A stretch of DNA of 64,000 bases from JAGNXB01 sp964471595 (GCA_964471595.1 CAYYGN010000008.1:1-64000), one strand, 5' to 3'; numbered from the stretch's first letter, positions 17,447 through 26,716 are shown. Notes: generated from the sequence alone by a model not told the origin. Numbers and translations are program-made.

Positions 17447-17758
17447 CAACCCCATTCGGGGTTGAAAGGCATATGCCCGATGATCAAATAATCGAGCATC
17501 CCGGGGACCCCGAAGGGGTTGAACAAAGGCGGAAGCCATCAGGTGTACATCTGACCATTCATGAAATAATGAATTTCAATATTGTGCGTCGGGTTGCACC
17601 CAACGCACGGATGTTCAACCCCATCCGGGGTTGAACATTGTTTTTCATGAAGCACCGGGTGAAACCCGGTGCTAATATGGTCAACCCCATCCGGGGTTGA
17701 AAGGCATATGCCCGATGATCAAATAATCGAGGATCCCGGGGACCCCGAAGGGGTTGAA
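17447..17758. repeat. Right copy of the palindromic direct repeat
   Basis: 17447-17704 matches 16291-16549 element by element. The block then continues into the CATATGCCC spacer and GATCCCGGGGACCCCGAAGGGG, as seen after the gap at 16700-16755. CAACCCC/GGGGTTG copies begin at 17447, 17616 and 17682, GTGCGT..ACGCAC lies near 17584, and the AGCACCGGGT hairpin starts at 17651. Confidence 0.85.
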
Positions 17759-17815
17759 CTATAAATGCTTAATGATCGAATGAATGCAAGAGGACCCCGA
17801 CGGGTGGCACCATCA

Positions 17816-17841
17816 TTGCCCTGGAATGAATTCCGGGGCAA
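17816..17841. repeat. Border palindrome, also a possible paaZ terminator
   Basis: Arms TTGCCCTGGAA and TTCCGGGGCAA pair with one mismatch. The hairpin lies 11 bp beyond the paaZ stop codon and resembles the palindrome at 16186-16210. Confidence 0.5.
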
Positions 17842-17851
17842 GGGGGGGAAC

Positions 17852-19900
17852 TCAGCCCCTCTTTGCCACCATCGTCAGAATCGTGGCAATCGCCACCGTC
17901 TCTCCGGTTTCGTCATACACATCCACCAGAAATTTGACGATCCCCTTGGGGATATCCTCCTCGTTGCGTTGCTCCTGGGCAATCTTTTCCTTGACGGTGA
18001 GCCGTACGCCCAGCGTCATCCCCGCATAGACCGGCTTGGTAAACCGGCATTCCTCCAAACCGTAATTGAGCAGTACCGGACCCTTGCCCGGATCGACAAA
18101 CAGACCGGCTGCCATACTCAGCACGAAATACCCGTGCGCCACCCGCTCCGTGAAGATCGTACCGTCCAGGGACGTCACATCGGTATGGGCGTAGAAATGG
18201 TCCCAGCTCACATTGGCAAATTGCACGATATCGGCTTCGGTCACCGTCCGCTTGTGGGTGATCACGGTTTCCCCTACCCGCAGATCCTCGAAATATTTGC
18301 GGAACAAGTGGACGCCGGGATCCTTGTACGCACCGCCGGGCAGGTATTGGCCCGTCACCTCGGTGAGTGAGGTGGGCGAGCCCTGTATGGCGCAGCGTTG
18401 CAGATAGTGCATCACCCCGCGCTTGCCTCCCATTTCCTCGCCACCTCCGGCACGCCCCGGACCGCCGTGGACGAGCAGAGGCATGGGTGACCCGTGACCG
18501 GTACTCTCTTTGGCGCTTTCGCGGTTGAGGATGAGAATGCGGCCGTGATGACTGGCGGCACCCATAACGTATTTGGTGGCGGTGCGATCGTCGGCGGTCA
18601 CGATGGTGCTGACAAGGGAGCCTTTCCCCATGCGGGCCAACTCCACCGCTTCCTCCATGGTGCGGTAGGGCATGAGGGTGCTGACGGGGCCGAAGGCTTC
18701 GATCTCGTGAGCGGCGGTGTGTCGCAGAGGGTCTTCCTGCAACAGGAGGACGGGCGCCATGAAGGCTCCTTTGCCGGGGTCGCCGGCGAGGATGTCAACC
18801 TGGTCGGGATCGCCGTACACGATGCGGGCTTCGGCGGCCAGGAGGCGGACTTTCTCGCGCACTTCGGCCAACTGGGTGCGGCCGGCGAGGGCGCCCATGC
18901 GTACGCCTTCGGCGCGGGGGTCGCCGATGGTGGTTTTGGACAGCGCTTTGGCCAATTCGGACTGTGCGGCCTCGAGGAGACTTTCCGGGACGAGGATGCG
19001 GCGGACGGCCGTGCATTTCTGGCCGCATTTGGTGGTCATCTCTCGGCGGACTTCCTTGATGAAAAGGTCGAATTCTTCCGAGCCGGGGGTGGCGTCGGGG
19101 CCCAGGACGATGGCGTTGAGCGAGTCGGCTTCCATGTTGAAGGGCACGGACTCCTCGATGAGGCGGGGGGTGGCGCGCAGCATGCGACCGGTGGAGGCCG
19201 AGCCGGTAAAGGTGACGACGTCCTGGCTTTCGACGTGGTCGAGCAGGCCCCGGGCCGACCCGCAGATGAGTTGGAGGCTGCCTTCGGGCAGGATGCCGCT
19301 GGCGATGATGTCGCGGACCATCGCCTCGGTGAGGTAGGAGGTGATAGTGGCGGGCTTGACGACGGCCGGCACGCCGGCCAGGAGATTGACGGCGATTTTT
19401 TCGAGCATGCCCCAGATGGGGAAGTTGAAAGCGTTGATATGGATGGCGACGCCTTGTTTGGGCACCATGATGTGCTGGCCGATGAAGGAGCCGCTTTTGG
19501 AGAGGCGGGCGAGGTCGCCGTCCACGTACCAGGGCTGGTCGGGAAACTGGCGGCGGAGGCTGGAGTAGGCAAAGAGGTTGCCGATGCCGCCTTCGATGTC
19601 CACCCAGGAGTCGGCTTTGGTGGCGCCGGTGGCGTAGCTGAGGGTATAATAGGTGTCTTTGCGGGCGAGGAGGTGGAGGGCGAGGGCTTTGAGCATGCGG
19701 CCGCGTTCGTGGAAGGTCATGCGGGCGAGGGCCGGCCCGCCGGTGGTGCGGGCATGGCGGAGCATGCGGCCGAAGTCAAGGCCGGAGGTACCAGCCCGGG
19801 CGATGGGCTCACCGGTGGAGGCATCGAGGAGGATCTCGCCGTCGGGATCGCTGCCGATCCAGGCGCCATATGCGTAGTTGCCTAAGGGTCGAATGGCCAT
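17852..19900 (-). CDS. paaZ: Bifunctional oxepin-CoA hydrolase / 3-oxo-5,6-dehydrosuberyl-CoA semialdehyde dehydrogenase
   Basis: The product is 682 residues (E. coli PaaZ has 681). The N-terminal aldehyde dehydrogenase (1 to about 530) has catalytic Cys296 in KCGQKCTA and Glu258 in FNMEADS, with cofactor loop FTGSASTGR. The C-terminal MaoC-type hydratase (about 545-682) keeps the Asp..His pair in SWDHFYAH. PaaZ opens the oxepin ring formed from phenylacetyl-CoA epoxide and oxidises the resulting aldehyde. No other paa gene (paaABCDE, paaG, paaJ, paaK) is in the window, so it is separated from the pathway or serves another ring-cleavage route. The start at 19900 matches the E. coli length and follows a promoter box. 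An 82-bp relic of a second paaZ-like sequence lies at 28519-28600. Confidence 0.93.
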   Translation of the reverse strand: MAIRPLGNYAYGAWIGSDPDGEILLDASTGEPIARAGTSGLDFGRMLRHARTTGGPALARMTFHERGRMLKALALHLLARKDTYYTLSYATGATKADSWVDIEGGIGNLFAYSSLRRQFPDQPWYVDGDLARLSKSGSFIGQHIMVPKQGVAIHINAFNFPIWGMLEKIAVNLLAGVPAVVKPATITSYLTEAMVRDIIASGILPEGSLQLICGSARGLLDHVESQDVVTFTGSASTGRMLRATPRLIEESVPFNMEADSLNAIVLGPDATPGSEEFDLFIKEVRREMTTKCGQKCTAVRRILVPESLLEAAQSELAKALSKTTIGDPRAEGVRMGALAGRTQLAEVREKVRLLAAEARIVYGDPDQVDILAGDPGKGAFMAPVLLLQEDPLRHTAAHEIEAFGPVSTLMPYRTMEEAVELARMGKGSLVSTIVTADDRTATKYVMGAASHHGRILILNRESAKESTGHGSPMPLLVHGGPGRAGGGEEMGGKRGVMHYLQRCAIQGSPTSLTEVTGQYLPGGAYKDPGVHLFRKYFEDLRVGETVITHKRTVTEADIVQFANVSWDHFYAHTDVTSLDGTIFTERVAHGYFVLSMAAGLFVDPGKGPVLLNYGLEECRFTKPVYAGMTLGVRLTVKEKIAQEQRNEEDIPKGIVKFLVDVYDETGETVAIATILTMVAKRG

Positions 19901-19916
19901 AGGGAGGGGTTTGGCG

Positions 19917-19924
19917 CAAAGATA
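19917..19924 (-). promoter_or_regulatory. -7 box of paaZ
   Basis: TATCTTTG on the minus strand lies 16 nt before the ATG at 19900. Confidence 0.5.
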
Positions 19925-20675
19925 GACAAGCGGGGGGAGGGGACATGATGCAGGAACAGGTATTGGTGCTGCGGTACAAGAGGAAAGGGATGAGATATTT
20001 GAAACAATGGCAGGAGGTAGCAAGGGCAAGAGAATATCCGTAGAAATTATTACCTGACCCCCTACTATTTGTTTGGCGGAATGGAAACCTTGGTATAACT
20101 TCGCTTCGATGATCCAGGGAGAAAGCATATTTCAGGGTCATCTGAGGGGGTGCACTTGTTACCCACGAGAGGCGGAGCCGCGTCCAATCAAGTCGAAAAG
20201 GTATATTTAAGTAAGTTTACTTAATAGGTTTAATCATTAACCCGTCTTATTTATTCTGATTCCATGTCATGGTTATAGTTCACAAATCAAAAGTCGAGAT
20301 CAAGAAACGACACCCAGGAGGGGAATCCCGCCTGGCTTTGTTTTTTGTGGATGAGGCCTCCTTGACCCTGATGACGCACCTTGTCCGTATAGAGGCTATG
20401 CTTAGTCACCCAATTTCGGTGCAAGGCACCCCAGTCAATTTTTCCAGGAGATGTCAGGGCCTTCTTCCATCCGGATTGCAGAGGTATATACCCATGGATT
20501 CATGGTTAAAAACCGGCATCAACTTTGGACTCGCCAGGAATATGAGCAGCGTATACCTGCCAAAACGGTTGGCCATACGAATTGAATCTTCTTACTATTG
20601 GAATATATGCGTATATCTGCAGTGTGACTATCAATGATTACAGTCATTTCACAATTCAACCAACAATAACCAATT
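19925..20675. other. Intergenic stretch between paaZ and the AhpD-like gene
   Basis: This 750-bp stretch holds a perfect 18-bp palindrome (20207-20224, listed apart). It also holds an open frame at 20269-20637 (122 codons) whose last 30 codons (KTGINFGLARNMSS..SSYYWN) resemble the end of an outer-membrane barrel. There is no start signal or recognisable family, so I treat it as a possible relic and not a gene. Confidence 0.4.
20207..20224. promoter_or_regulatory. Perfect 18-bp palindrome, likely operator
   Basis: TTAAGTAAGTTTACTTAA has perfect 8-bp arms around GT. A second imperfect dyad (GGTTTAATCATTAACC, 20228-20243) follows within 4 bp. Size and symmetry fit a dimeric winged-helix or TetR-type repressor site. 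It lies 307 bp before paaZ and 450 bp before the AhpD-like gene, so the target is uncertain. Confidence 0.5.
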
Positions 20676-21956
20676 ATGGCAGCAACTCTGGCACATGGAT
20701 TACAGCCGGTATCGGTTGACTGGAACACATTGCATGATAAATATAATCCCCTCCTGAGTCTGGTGAGGGAGTTGATCGGGATTGTTCCCAACTGCGACCC
20801 TGTATTGGAGATATGGCCACCGGGATTTCGCACCTATAATTTGCTGGTGCCAAACATGTTCAACCTGCCGAACACGCTTTTCGGCGGTAAATCCTTCAAA
20901 GCTTCCATGGGCCTGGCCATGTATGCTTCCAGCAAAGCCGCATGTGCCTATTGTACGGCGCATGCTTGTTCCTTTGCCTTGCGTAGAGGGGCGAGACCGG
21001 AAGCCATAGCCGGCTCGCGCACTGATAGGGAACAAGCCGTTGTAACTCTGGCCGAGAAGCTGGCACACATTCCTTCGTCACTGACCATGGCGGATATTGA
21101 ATCCGTGCAGAAATACTTTTCAGCCTCTGAATCCGAGGGGCTGGTTTATGCCATCAGCATGATGGGGTTTCTGAATAAATTCATGGATGCCATGGGTATT
21201 GAGCTGGAACAGGAAGCCATAAACGATACGGCAGAACTTCTATCTAGGACAGGTTGGAAGCCAGGTGTACATGTAAAAAACGACTACCGGGTGACGGCTC
21301 CGGGCACCTTGCATCCTGACACCATTTTTACCTATCTACGGGTGATCAGACATGCCCCGGGAGCGGTGCTTTGGGAGCGAAAATGGACGAAAGGGGTTCC
21401 CGCTTCCTGGCAGGAAGCCGGTGTTTACCTGGAAAAGCGAACCGGTTATGCTTTTCCGGTGCTTCAGCCGGTGAAGGAAGCCCGTGTAGTACGGGCATTG
21501 ACCACAGTCCTGCGCGACAATCTAGACAGCCAGGTCACCGTAAGCGGGTTGAAGGTAAAAATGTATGCCGGTTATGTTTTCAGCACGGTTGTCGCCAATG
21601 AAGTCCTGAAATCCGAGATCAAAAATCTGGCAGTGCATTTGGCACCGGAACTGGATGAAGGAAAGCTTGAACAGCTGGCCAAAATGGCGCAAACAGAAGT
21701 GCCAATGGATCGGACTACCAGTAACACGTTGTTGACATCCATTCAGCAGTCATTTTCATTAACGGATAAGGAAGCTGCTGCAGTTCTCTTGGCGGTAGCG
21801 GCATCCCATAGTCCTGCACAAGTAAATGATGCCGTGATGGAGCCGGTATTGAAGGTTATGGAGCCAGCAGGAATAGTGGAAATCAATGTGTGGTTGTCCG
21901 TCTTGCAATTGTTGAACAGGTTGAGCAGCTACTACAATCTGGTTAAGGGATATTGA
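20676..21956 (+). CDS. Double-domain AhpD/carboxymuconolactone-decarboxylase-like protein
   Basis: The product is 426 residues, about twice the usual AhpD-like length. The first half has the redox motif CAYCTAHACSFALRRG, with Cys90 and Cys93 and the family His96, so a peroxidase or disulfide-reductase activity is plausible. The second half (about 240-426) shows the helical pattern again (SQVTVSGLKVKMYAGYVFSTVVANEVL, split helices) but no CxxC, so it looks like a degenerate second domain. It has no signal peptide. It is isolated, with 258 bp before the next gene. The exact substrate is unknown; decarboxylase function is unlikely given the CxxCxxH site. Confidence 0.68.
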   Translation: MAATLAHGLQPVSVDWNTLHDKYNPLLSLVRELIGIVPNCDPVLEIWPPGFRTYNLLVPNMFNLPNTLFGGKSFKASMGLAMYASSKAACAYCTAHACSFALRRGARPEAIAGSRTDREQAVVTLAEKLAHIPSSLTMADIESVQKYFSASESEGLVYAISMMGFLNKFMDAMGIELEQEAINDTAELLSRTGWKPGVHVKNDYRVTAPGTLHPDTIFTYLRVIRHAPGAVLWERKWTKGVPASWQEAGVYLEKRTGYAFPVLQPVKEARVVRALTTVLRDNLDSQVTVSGLKVKMYAGYVFSTVVANEVLKSEIKNLAVHLAPELDEGKLEQLAKMAQTEVPMDRTTSNTLLTSIQQSFSLTDKEAAAVLLAVAASHSPAQVNDAVMEPVLKVMEPAGIVEINVWLSVLQLLNRLSSYYNLVKGY

Positions 21957-22214
21957 TTGAGGGCATTGCAAGAGGTATTCCGGTCGGGAGTATCCTGTAG
22001 CCTCCAGTCCCCTCTATCAGAGGTAAGGTAAGGGATTCCAGAGTGTGACTCCCGTTTAAGAAAGGCAGAAATAGGATTTGGGTTCCTGGGCGGTTGAATT
22101 GCTTTTGATCCCACATACCTATTTACTGAGTCAGGAAGGCCAAATCCAGAGAATCCATTCAAAAAAAGTTAGGGATTTTCCATAACATAGGGTAACAATG
22201 TATCATCTGGCCAA

Positions 22215-23234
22215 ATGGACTTTGACATGCATAAACATCTACCAGGTCATTCAACGTCTCACTTTCTGGTCATTGTCTTCATGATGATGACAAGTCTGGC
22301 CTTCGCCCAGGAACTGACCAACGACGAAGTCCAATGGGCGGCATCAATCAAGTTGCAGTATTATATAGGATGGAACTCCCGGGATATAGAGCCAACCAAT
22401 CATTTTACGCTGGGTGCCTGCTTTGGAATTACCTTCAGGAAAGAGGACTTTCCGGCGTTTGCTTATCTCCAATCTGGGGTGAATATGTATGCCAATGGGC
22501 TTGGAACCAGTATTGTTGACAATGTCATTGCCACCGATAAGGATGGCAACCGGATTACCAAAAGACGAAAACTGGAATTTGATTTTGTCAATTCCGCCCT
22601 GTTGAATGTGGAATCCGGAGGCCTTGTCGCTATTAAAGACCAGGCCTACTTTCCCATTCAGCATTTCAATCACATGACCCCCTATGTTAACTATGTCCGG
22701 CGGAATTTTACCATGACCTATGGAATCAATTACATTTTCAACACCAGCCATCGTAATCAAAACATTTCTTTTCTAGGGATTTCCTCACCATGGATCAGCA
22801 TGGGAATGTATAATGATGGATCACCTCCTTTTTACCTGGGCGATCAGTACGACCGATTCTGGACAGGTGGAGGTTATTTGAGAATCAATCCGTTTTACAA
22901 GGAACGTCAACCTGATGCCAACCTTAACGAATATACGCTCGAATACAGTTTTCACAGATTTACCTATGACGTTCAGGATCACTATCGGGTGTCCAACTTG
23001 TTGAGTTTCCCACAGGTGCAAGGTTTGTCCCTGGAAGATTTGTTGTACAATAATTCTCTGATCAACTTCAAAGTCAATTGGAAGAATGTTGGCTTCGGGA
23101 TGAGCTGGCTTGGAAAGTCTCCCCTGGATATTCAGGATTTTATCCACAGAACTCTTGGTTACCCAATTCACTATACGTACAAAGAGTCGGAAAGGTTATT
23201 TCATTTTTCCTATTCACCTGTTTTAATCCGGTAA
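22215..23234 (+). CDS. Secreted beta-rich protein, possibly polymorphic-toxin-type-23-like
   Basis: The product is 339 residues. After an N-terminal hydrophobic signal (..VIVFMMMTSLAFAQ) the chain is rich in aromatic and glycine residues with strand-like periodicity. A segment near residues 195-225 (MYNDGSPPFYLGDQYDRFW, then TGGGYLRI) resembles the YxND...GD..DR.RT core of proteins annotated in Bacteroidota as polymorphic toxin type 23. That is a pattern match from memory, and a plain outer-membrane barrel is equally possible. ATG at 22227 is an alternative start. The stop codon is 2 bp before the next gene, a lipoprotein, so the two are one unit. GC is lower than in flanking housekeeping genes. 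Confidence 0.5.
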   Translation: MDFDMHKHLPGHSTSHFLVIVFMMMTSLAFAQELTNDEVQWAASIKLQYYIGWNSRDIEPTNHFTLGACFGITFRKEDFPAFAYLQSGVNMYANGLGTSIVDNVIATDKDGNRITKRRKLEFDFVNSALLNVESGGLVAIKDQAYFPIQHFNHMTPYVNYVRRNFTMTYGINYIFNTSHRNQNISFLGISSPWISMGMYNDGSPPFYLGDQYDRFWTGGGYLRINPFYKERQPDANLNEYTLEYSFHRFTYDVQDHYRVSNLLSFPQVQGLSLEDLLYNNSLINFKVNWKNVGFGMSWLGKSPLDIQDFIHRTLGYPIHYTYKESERLFHFSYSPVLIR

Positions 23235-23236
23235 TC

Positions 23237-24097
23237 ATGAGAGTATATCTGTATTTGATCCTGAGCGCGTTCATCTTCTTGTCCTGGTCATGTAAGACTC
23301 CCTATTTTCCGCTGGACAATTACCAAAGAATGTATGCCGCAGAAGTATATTCAGGACACGAGGTCAAACAGGTGACGGAGGGGTATTATCAACTAAAGAT
23401 TTATGCAGTAGACACCATCTACGCTCGCAAGCGCATCAAATACTACACTACAAGACCCTATGACATGACTAATGCTGAGGCCACAAAGTCGCTCTATATA
23501 TACTTCATAGACGACATGCGTTTTGTCTATTCCGGGGAGAAATTCAATGTATTGGATGTCAAAGGAGATGTGGGTGGTAAAAATGACATGCTGGGTTTGT
23601 ACATGATATACGCCCAGAACCGGACAATGAATGGTTCGCCTGAAAAAGAATACTTTGTTAGATTGGCTATTGCTGAATCCCGCGTTTCTAACGCTGTTGA
23701 ATATACTTATGCTGTCATCGATCTGAAGCTTTCTGACAATAATGACAGTCTCGACTTTCTCTCTGCCGAATATCCATTAACTACCAAGCCACGGAAAAAT
23801 ACTTCAATAGCTCCAGCCATACCTTTTTCGAAAGAAATTCTCGAGGAAGACTTAGAAAAAATGCAAAAGAGCAAATTACTGCATTATAATTCATCAGCCA
23901 TGCAATTTCATGCCCAGTGGGTATTCAGAGCAGAGCCAATATCTACTCTGATTGATGGAAAGCCATACAATCGAATTCTCTACCAAAACGTTCAAGGATC
24001 ACAGGGAATGACCAGAACTTATAGTCTGGATACCATTCAGGTCTTTCAGGAGTTTATTTACGAAGACGACACACAAAACATTTTGTTGACCTGGTAA
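23237..24097 (+). CDS. Unknown lipoprotein paired with the secreted protein
   Basis: The product is 286 residues. The N-terminus MRVYLYLILSAFIFLSWSC gives a lipobox-like site at Cys19. No family is recognised. The mature part is charged and aromatic, with no membrane helix. The start at 23237 is chosen because it gives the lipoprotein signal and follows the previous stop codon by 2 bp. A longer in-frame reading from 23078 would lie inside the neighbour. The tight spacing suggests that it acts with, or protects against, the upstream secreted protein; that is inference. Confidence 0.6.
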   Translation: MRVYLYLILSAFIFLSWSCKTPYFPLDNYQRMYAAEVYSGHEVKQVTEGYYQLKIYAVDTIYARKRIKYYTTRPYDMTNAEATKSLYIYFIDDMRFVYSGEKFNVLDVKGDVGGKNDMLGLYMIYAQNRTMNGSPEKEYFVRLAIAESRVSNAVEYTYAVIDLKLSDNNDSLDFLSAEYPLTTKPRKNTSIAPAIPFSKEILEEDLEKMQKSKLLHYNSSAMQFHAQWVFRAEPISTLIDGKPYNRILYQNVQGSQGMTRTYSLDTIQVFQEFIYEDDTQNILLTW

Positions 24098-24127
24098 ATA
24101 AAATCAATCATAACAAACCAATTTCTT

Positions 24128-24370
24128 ATGTCAAGATTCAAAAGAGCACTTGAAACAGACCCTAATTTACAAGTCAATACAGAGTATCAATATGGCATGG
24201 CCCGGAAGATTCCGGGTGATGAGATACATTTTGAATTCTCTCTATATGGGCTTTGTACTAATTGGGAACTGAAAAAGTACGATGATGTCGAATCCTATCA
24301 AAGCCTCGACCCGGTAAAATGTACTGCTGACAACCTTTTTTACTTGTACTACAAATTTAAATTCAAGTAA
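24128..24370 (+). CDS. Small hypothetical protein
   Basis: This 80-codon frame lies 30 bp downstream of the lipoprotein gene. It has no signal peptide, many aromatic residues (..LFYLYYKFKFK at the end) and low GC. No family is recognised. It may be the third gene of the cassette or a piece of a decayed gene. Confidence 0.35.
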   Translation: MSRFKRALETDPNLQVNTEYQYGMARKIPGDEIHFEFSLYGLCTNWELKKYDDVESYQSLDPVKCTADNLFYLYYKFKFK

Positions 24371-24840
24371 GGAAGGATGTAATATTTGCAAGGTTTGCGT
24401 CGAATAATTTAATAGAGTTGGACGTATTTTCATCTCAGCATTCACCTCCAGAATTAACGTATCAATGGCATTGGACAGAACCCCTGATGCCGGAGGATTG
24501 ATCCTTTTGAATAGTGAGATGGCTGTGATGGATCTTCTCACATTTACATCTGCATCACTGCCTTGACCATGGGTCCGTCCGGCTGATGGAAAAGGCTATC
24601 CCCAAGTCGGCTGGCAGGATACGGATGGCGCGATACAGCGCCATGAAGGATCAGTACCACACCGGGCTATGACCGAGCAATCCCTGTCTGAGCCATCGTC
24701 CTTCCGTCATGGCGGGTTACCGGTCCTTTAGACAAACGCCCTGACTTTCAGGTGATTTGCCGGAGGTTGATGGCCAGTTACATCCGTCGAATTTCGCTAT
24801 CTTCGTCACAAGCCGCAGCACAAAGGCCTTCCTTCGGATA
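24371..24840. other. Noncoding stretch
   Basis: About 470 bp with many stop codons in all frames. I see no repeat, RNA gene or convincing relic. GC rises in its second half toward the level of the next gene. Confidence 0.5.
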
Positions 24841-24871
24841 TTGACCCATAGCGGAAACAGGCCTATCTTTG
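24841..24871 (+). promoter_or_regulatory. Promoter of the choice-of-anchor L gene
   Basis: TTG (24841-24843), 20 nt, then TATCTTTG (24864-24871) is a full match to the Bacteroidota housekeeping promoter. The ATG follows 33 nt later. Confidence 0.7.
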
Positions 24872-24904
24872 GCTACCAGGTTTCTCACGACCAAATACCG
24901 GATC

Positions 24905-26716
24905 ATGAAAAAATGGCGATTACTCTTTCCGGCTTTCCTCCTCATGCATGTGTCCATTCAGGCGCAACAACGGACGGAGAGCCTTGTGCCCAAAGTGGAT
25001 CCCTTCGCCCGGGGAGGGAACGGCCTCATCATTGATGACAGCTACACGGCGGAAGAGATGGTGATGGACTTTTTCAACGGTACAGTGGTCACGCCCTCCA
25101 ACATCCAATTGATCGGCAACCCGAGCGGAATGGCCTTTTTCGAAGCGGCCAATACCAGCCTGGGCGTACCCGCCGGCATCATGCTGGCCTCAGGCAATGT
25201 CCACAATGCGGTAGGACCCAATAACCAGGGAGGCGCAGGAAACTCATTGGGAGCCCAGGGTCATCCCGATCTGAATGCCATAAGCGGACAAGTAACATTC
25301 GATGCGACCTTGCTGACGTTTGATTTTGTTTCCGAAAAACCCGAACTGCACTTTCGTTATGTATTCGGTTCCGAGGAGTACCCGGAATATGTTTGTGCCA
25401 TTTTCAACGATGTCTTCGGATTTTTTGTCAGTGGACCGGGCATTTCGGGTCCTTTTTCATACAATGGCGAAAATTACGCCCGTGTGCCCATGAAAACCCA
25501 ATTTGTGGGGATCAGTACCATCAATCCCGGTGTTCCGGGCGCTTTTGGCAACGTAAGCAATTGCCTGTCATCCGGTGATTTGAGCAATGCACAGTACTAC
25601 GTGGACAATACGGGAGACACCGATTTGCAGTATGACGGATTCACTGTACCCCTGGACGCGGAGTTCACGGTTATTCCCGGAGAAGTCTATAAGGCGATCA
25701 TTGCTGTCGCGGATGCCGGGGATGCCATTTTCGACAGCGGGGTGTTCATCAGTATCGAAAGTCTGGATGGCGATTCCCTGCTCACTCCCGTTTCATCCAT
25801 GCAGGTCACCCACCCCGACAAGTACAGCGCCACCCTGAGCGGCCATGCCAAATACGCCTACAAGGAATGGGCCTACCACTATAATGGCGAGACTTACGTC
25901 ACGCTGGAGCCGGTCACCCTTCAGTTTGCGGAGCCCGGGATCTATACCGCCTGGTTTACGGCTGAAAACTATTGTTGCACCGATACCACGTGGGTGGATC
26001 TTTACATCGACATGCCGCCCCACATCGCATCGTCGAAGGTCGTGGTGCCGCGTTGTCACGATACCCAGGACGGGCAGATCGATCTGGATGTGCGCAGCAG
26101 CATCGGAGGCCTCTCCTATGCCTGGAATGATGGCGGGGATGGCGCTGTCCGGGAAAACCTGGCTCCGGGTCACTACCAGGTCACCGTCACCGACGCGGAA
26201 GGGAATGTCACGATCTCCGGAGTATTTGATCTGTGGGTGGATCCGCTCGAGGCAGAAGTCAGGAACTCAAAGTTTAAAAATGCGCCTCAGCAACCGGTGG
26301 AAATCATCGCCAATGGCGGTACACCCCCTTACCTTTACCAATGGTCGGACGGAGGCTCCGGGGCTATTCGCGGGGATCTGGCCAGTGGCCAATCCTATCT
26401 CGTGGAAGTGGCGGATGCCCACGGATGCCGGCAGGAGGTATCCTTTACGTATCAATACGGGCAGATAGGCCCTGCGCACGAACTGGTGGTATTCCCCAAT
26501 CCTGCAGGTGCGAATTTGCGGGTTCAGTTTGCTCCTGAAGCCAATGTATCAACAGGGATGCTACGGGTCACCAATCTTTTGGGACAGACCATGCATGTAG
26601 AGCAGATGAGCAGCAATCGCGATCTGGACGTGTCCCGCTGGCCCGAGGGCATCTATGTGATCCATTTTGAAAGCGGCCGGATATTACAGACCCAAAAGGT
26701 GTTTGTCCGCAGGTAG
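24905..26716 (+). CDS. Choice-of-anchor L domain protein exported by T9SS
   Basis: The product is 603 residues. A signal peptide (MKKWRLLFPAFLLMHVSIQA) is followed by a choice-of-anchor L domain (about 30-270) with VMASGN-like, FRYVFGSEEYPEYV, AIFNDVFGFFVSGPG and GVFISIESL segments. One or two SprB-like beta repeats follow (SYAWNDGG, YLYQWSDGG; about 390-515), then a type A sorting domain (about 520-603; VVFPNPAGANL, PEGIYVIHFESG, ending in QKVFVRR). It should be secreted through the type IX system and attached to the cell surface. The domain is common in adhesion-like proteins, and the ligand is unknown. The start at 24905 is fixed by the signal peptide and a full promoter upstream. Confidence 0.88.
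   Translation: MKKWRLLFPAFLLMHVSIQAQQRTESLVPKVDPFARGGNGLIIDDSYTAEEMVMDFFNGTVVTPSNIQLIGNPSGMAFFEAANTSLGVPAGIMLASGNVHNAVGPNNQGGAGNSLGAQGHPDLNAISGQVTFDATLLTFDFVSEKPELHFRYVFGSEEYPEYVCAIFNDVFGFFVSGPGISGPFSYNGENYARVPMKTQFVGISTINPGVPGAFGNVSNCLSSGDLSNAQYYVDNTGDTDLQYDGFTVPLDAEFTVIPGEVYKAIIAVADAGDAIFDSGVFISIESLDGDSLLTPVSSMQVTHPDKYSATLSGHAKYAYKEWAYHYNGETYVTLEPVTLQFAEPGIYTAWFTAENYCCTDTTWVDLYIDMPPHIASSKVVVPRCHDTQDGQIDLDVRSSIGGLSYAWNDGGDGAVRENLAPGHYQVTVTDAEGNVTISGVFDLWVDPLEAEVRNSKFKNAPQQPVEIIANGGTPPYLYQWSDGGSGAIRGDLASGQSYLVEVADAHGCRQEVSFTYQYGQIGPAHELVVFPNPAGANLRVQFAPEANVSTGMLRVTNLLGQTMHVEQMSSNRDLDVSRWPEGIYVIHFESGRILQTQKVFVRR

Noticed and set aside
16244..17760. CRISPR-like array
   Set aside because: Repeats are palindromes of several kinds with variable spacing and repeated 'spacers', there are no cas genes, and an HUH transposase gene lies inside.
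18494..19885. Plus-strand frame of 463 codons
   Set aside because: It is antisense to the aldehyde dehydrogenase half of paaZ, and its Gly/Ala/Asp/Glu-rich translation is typical of a shadow frame.
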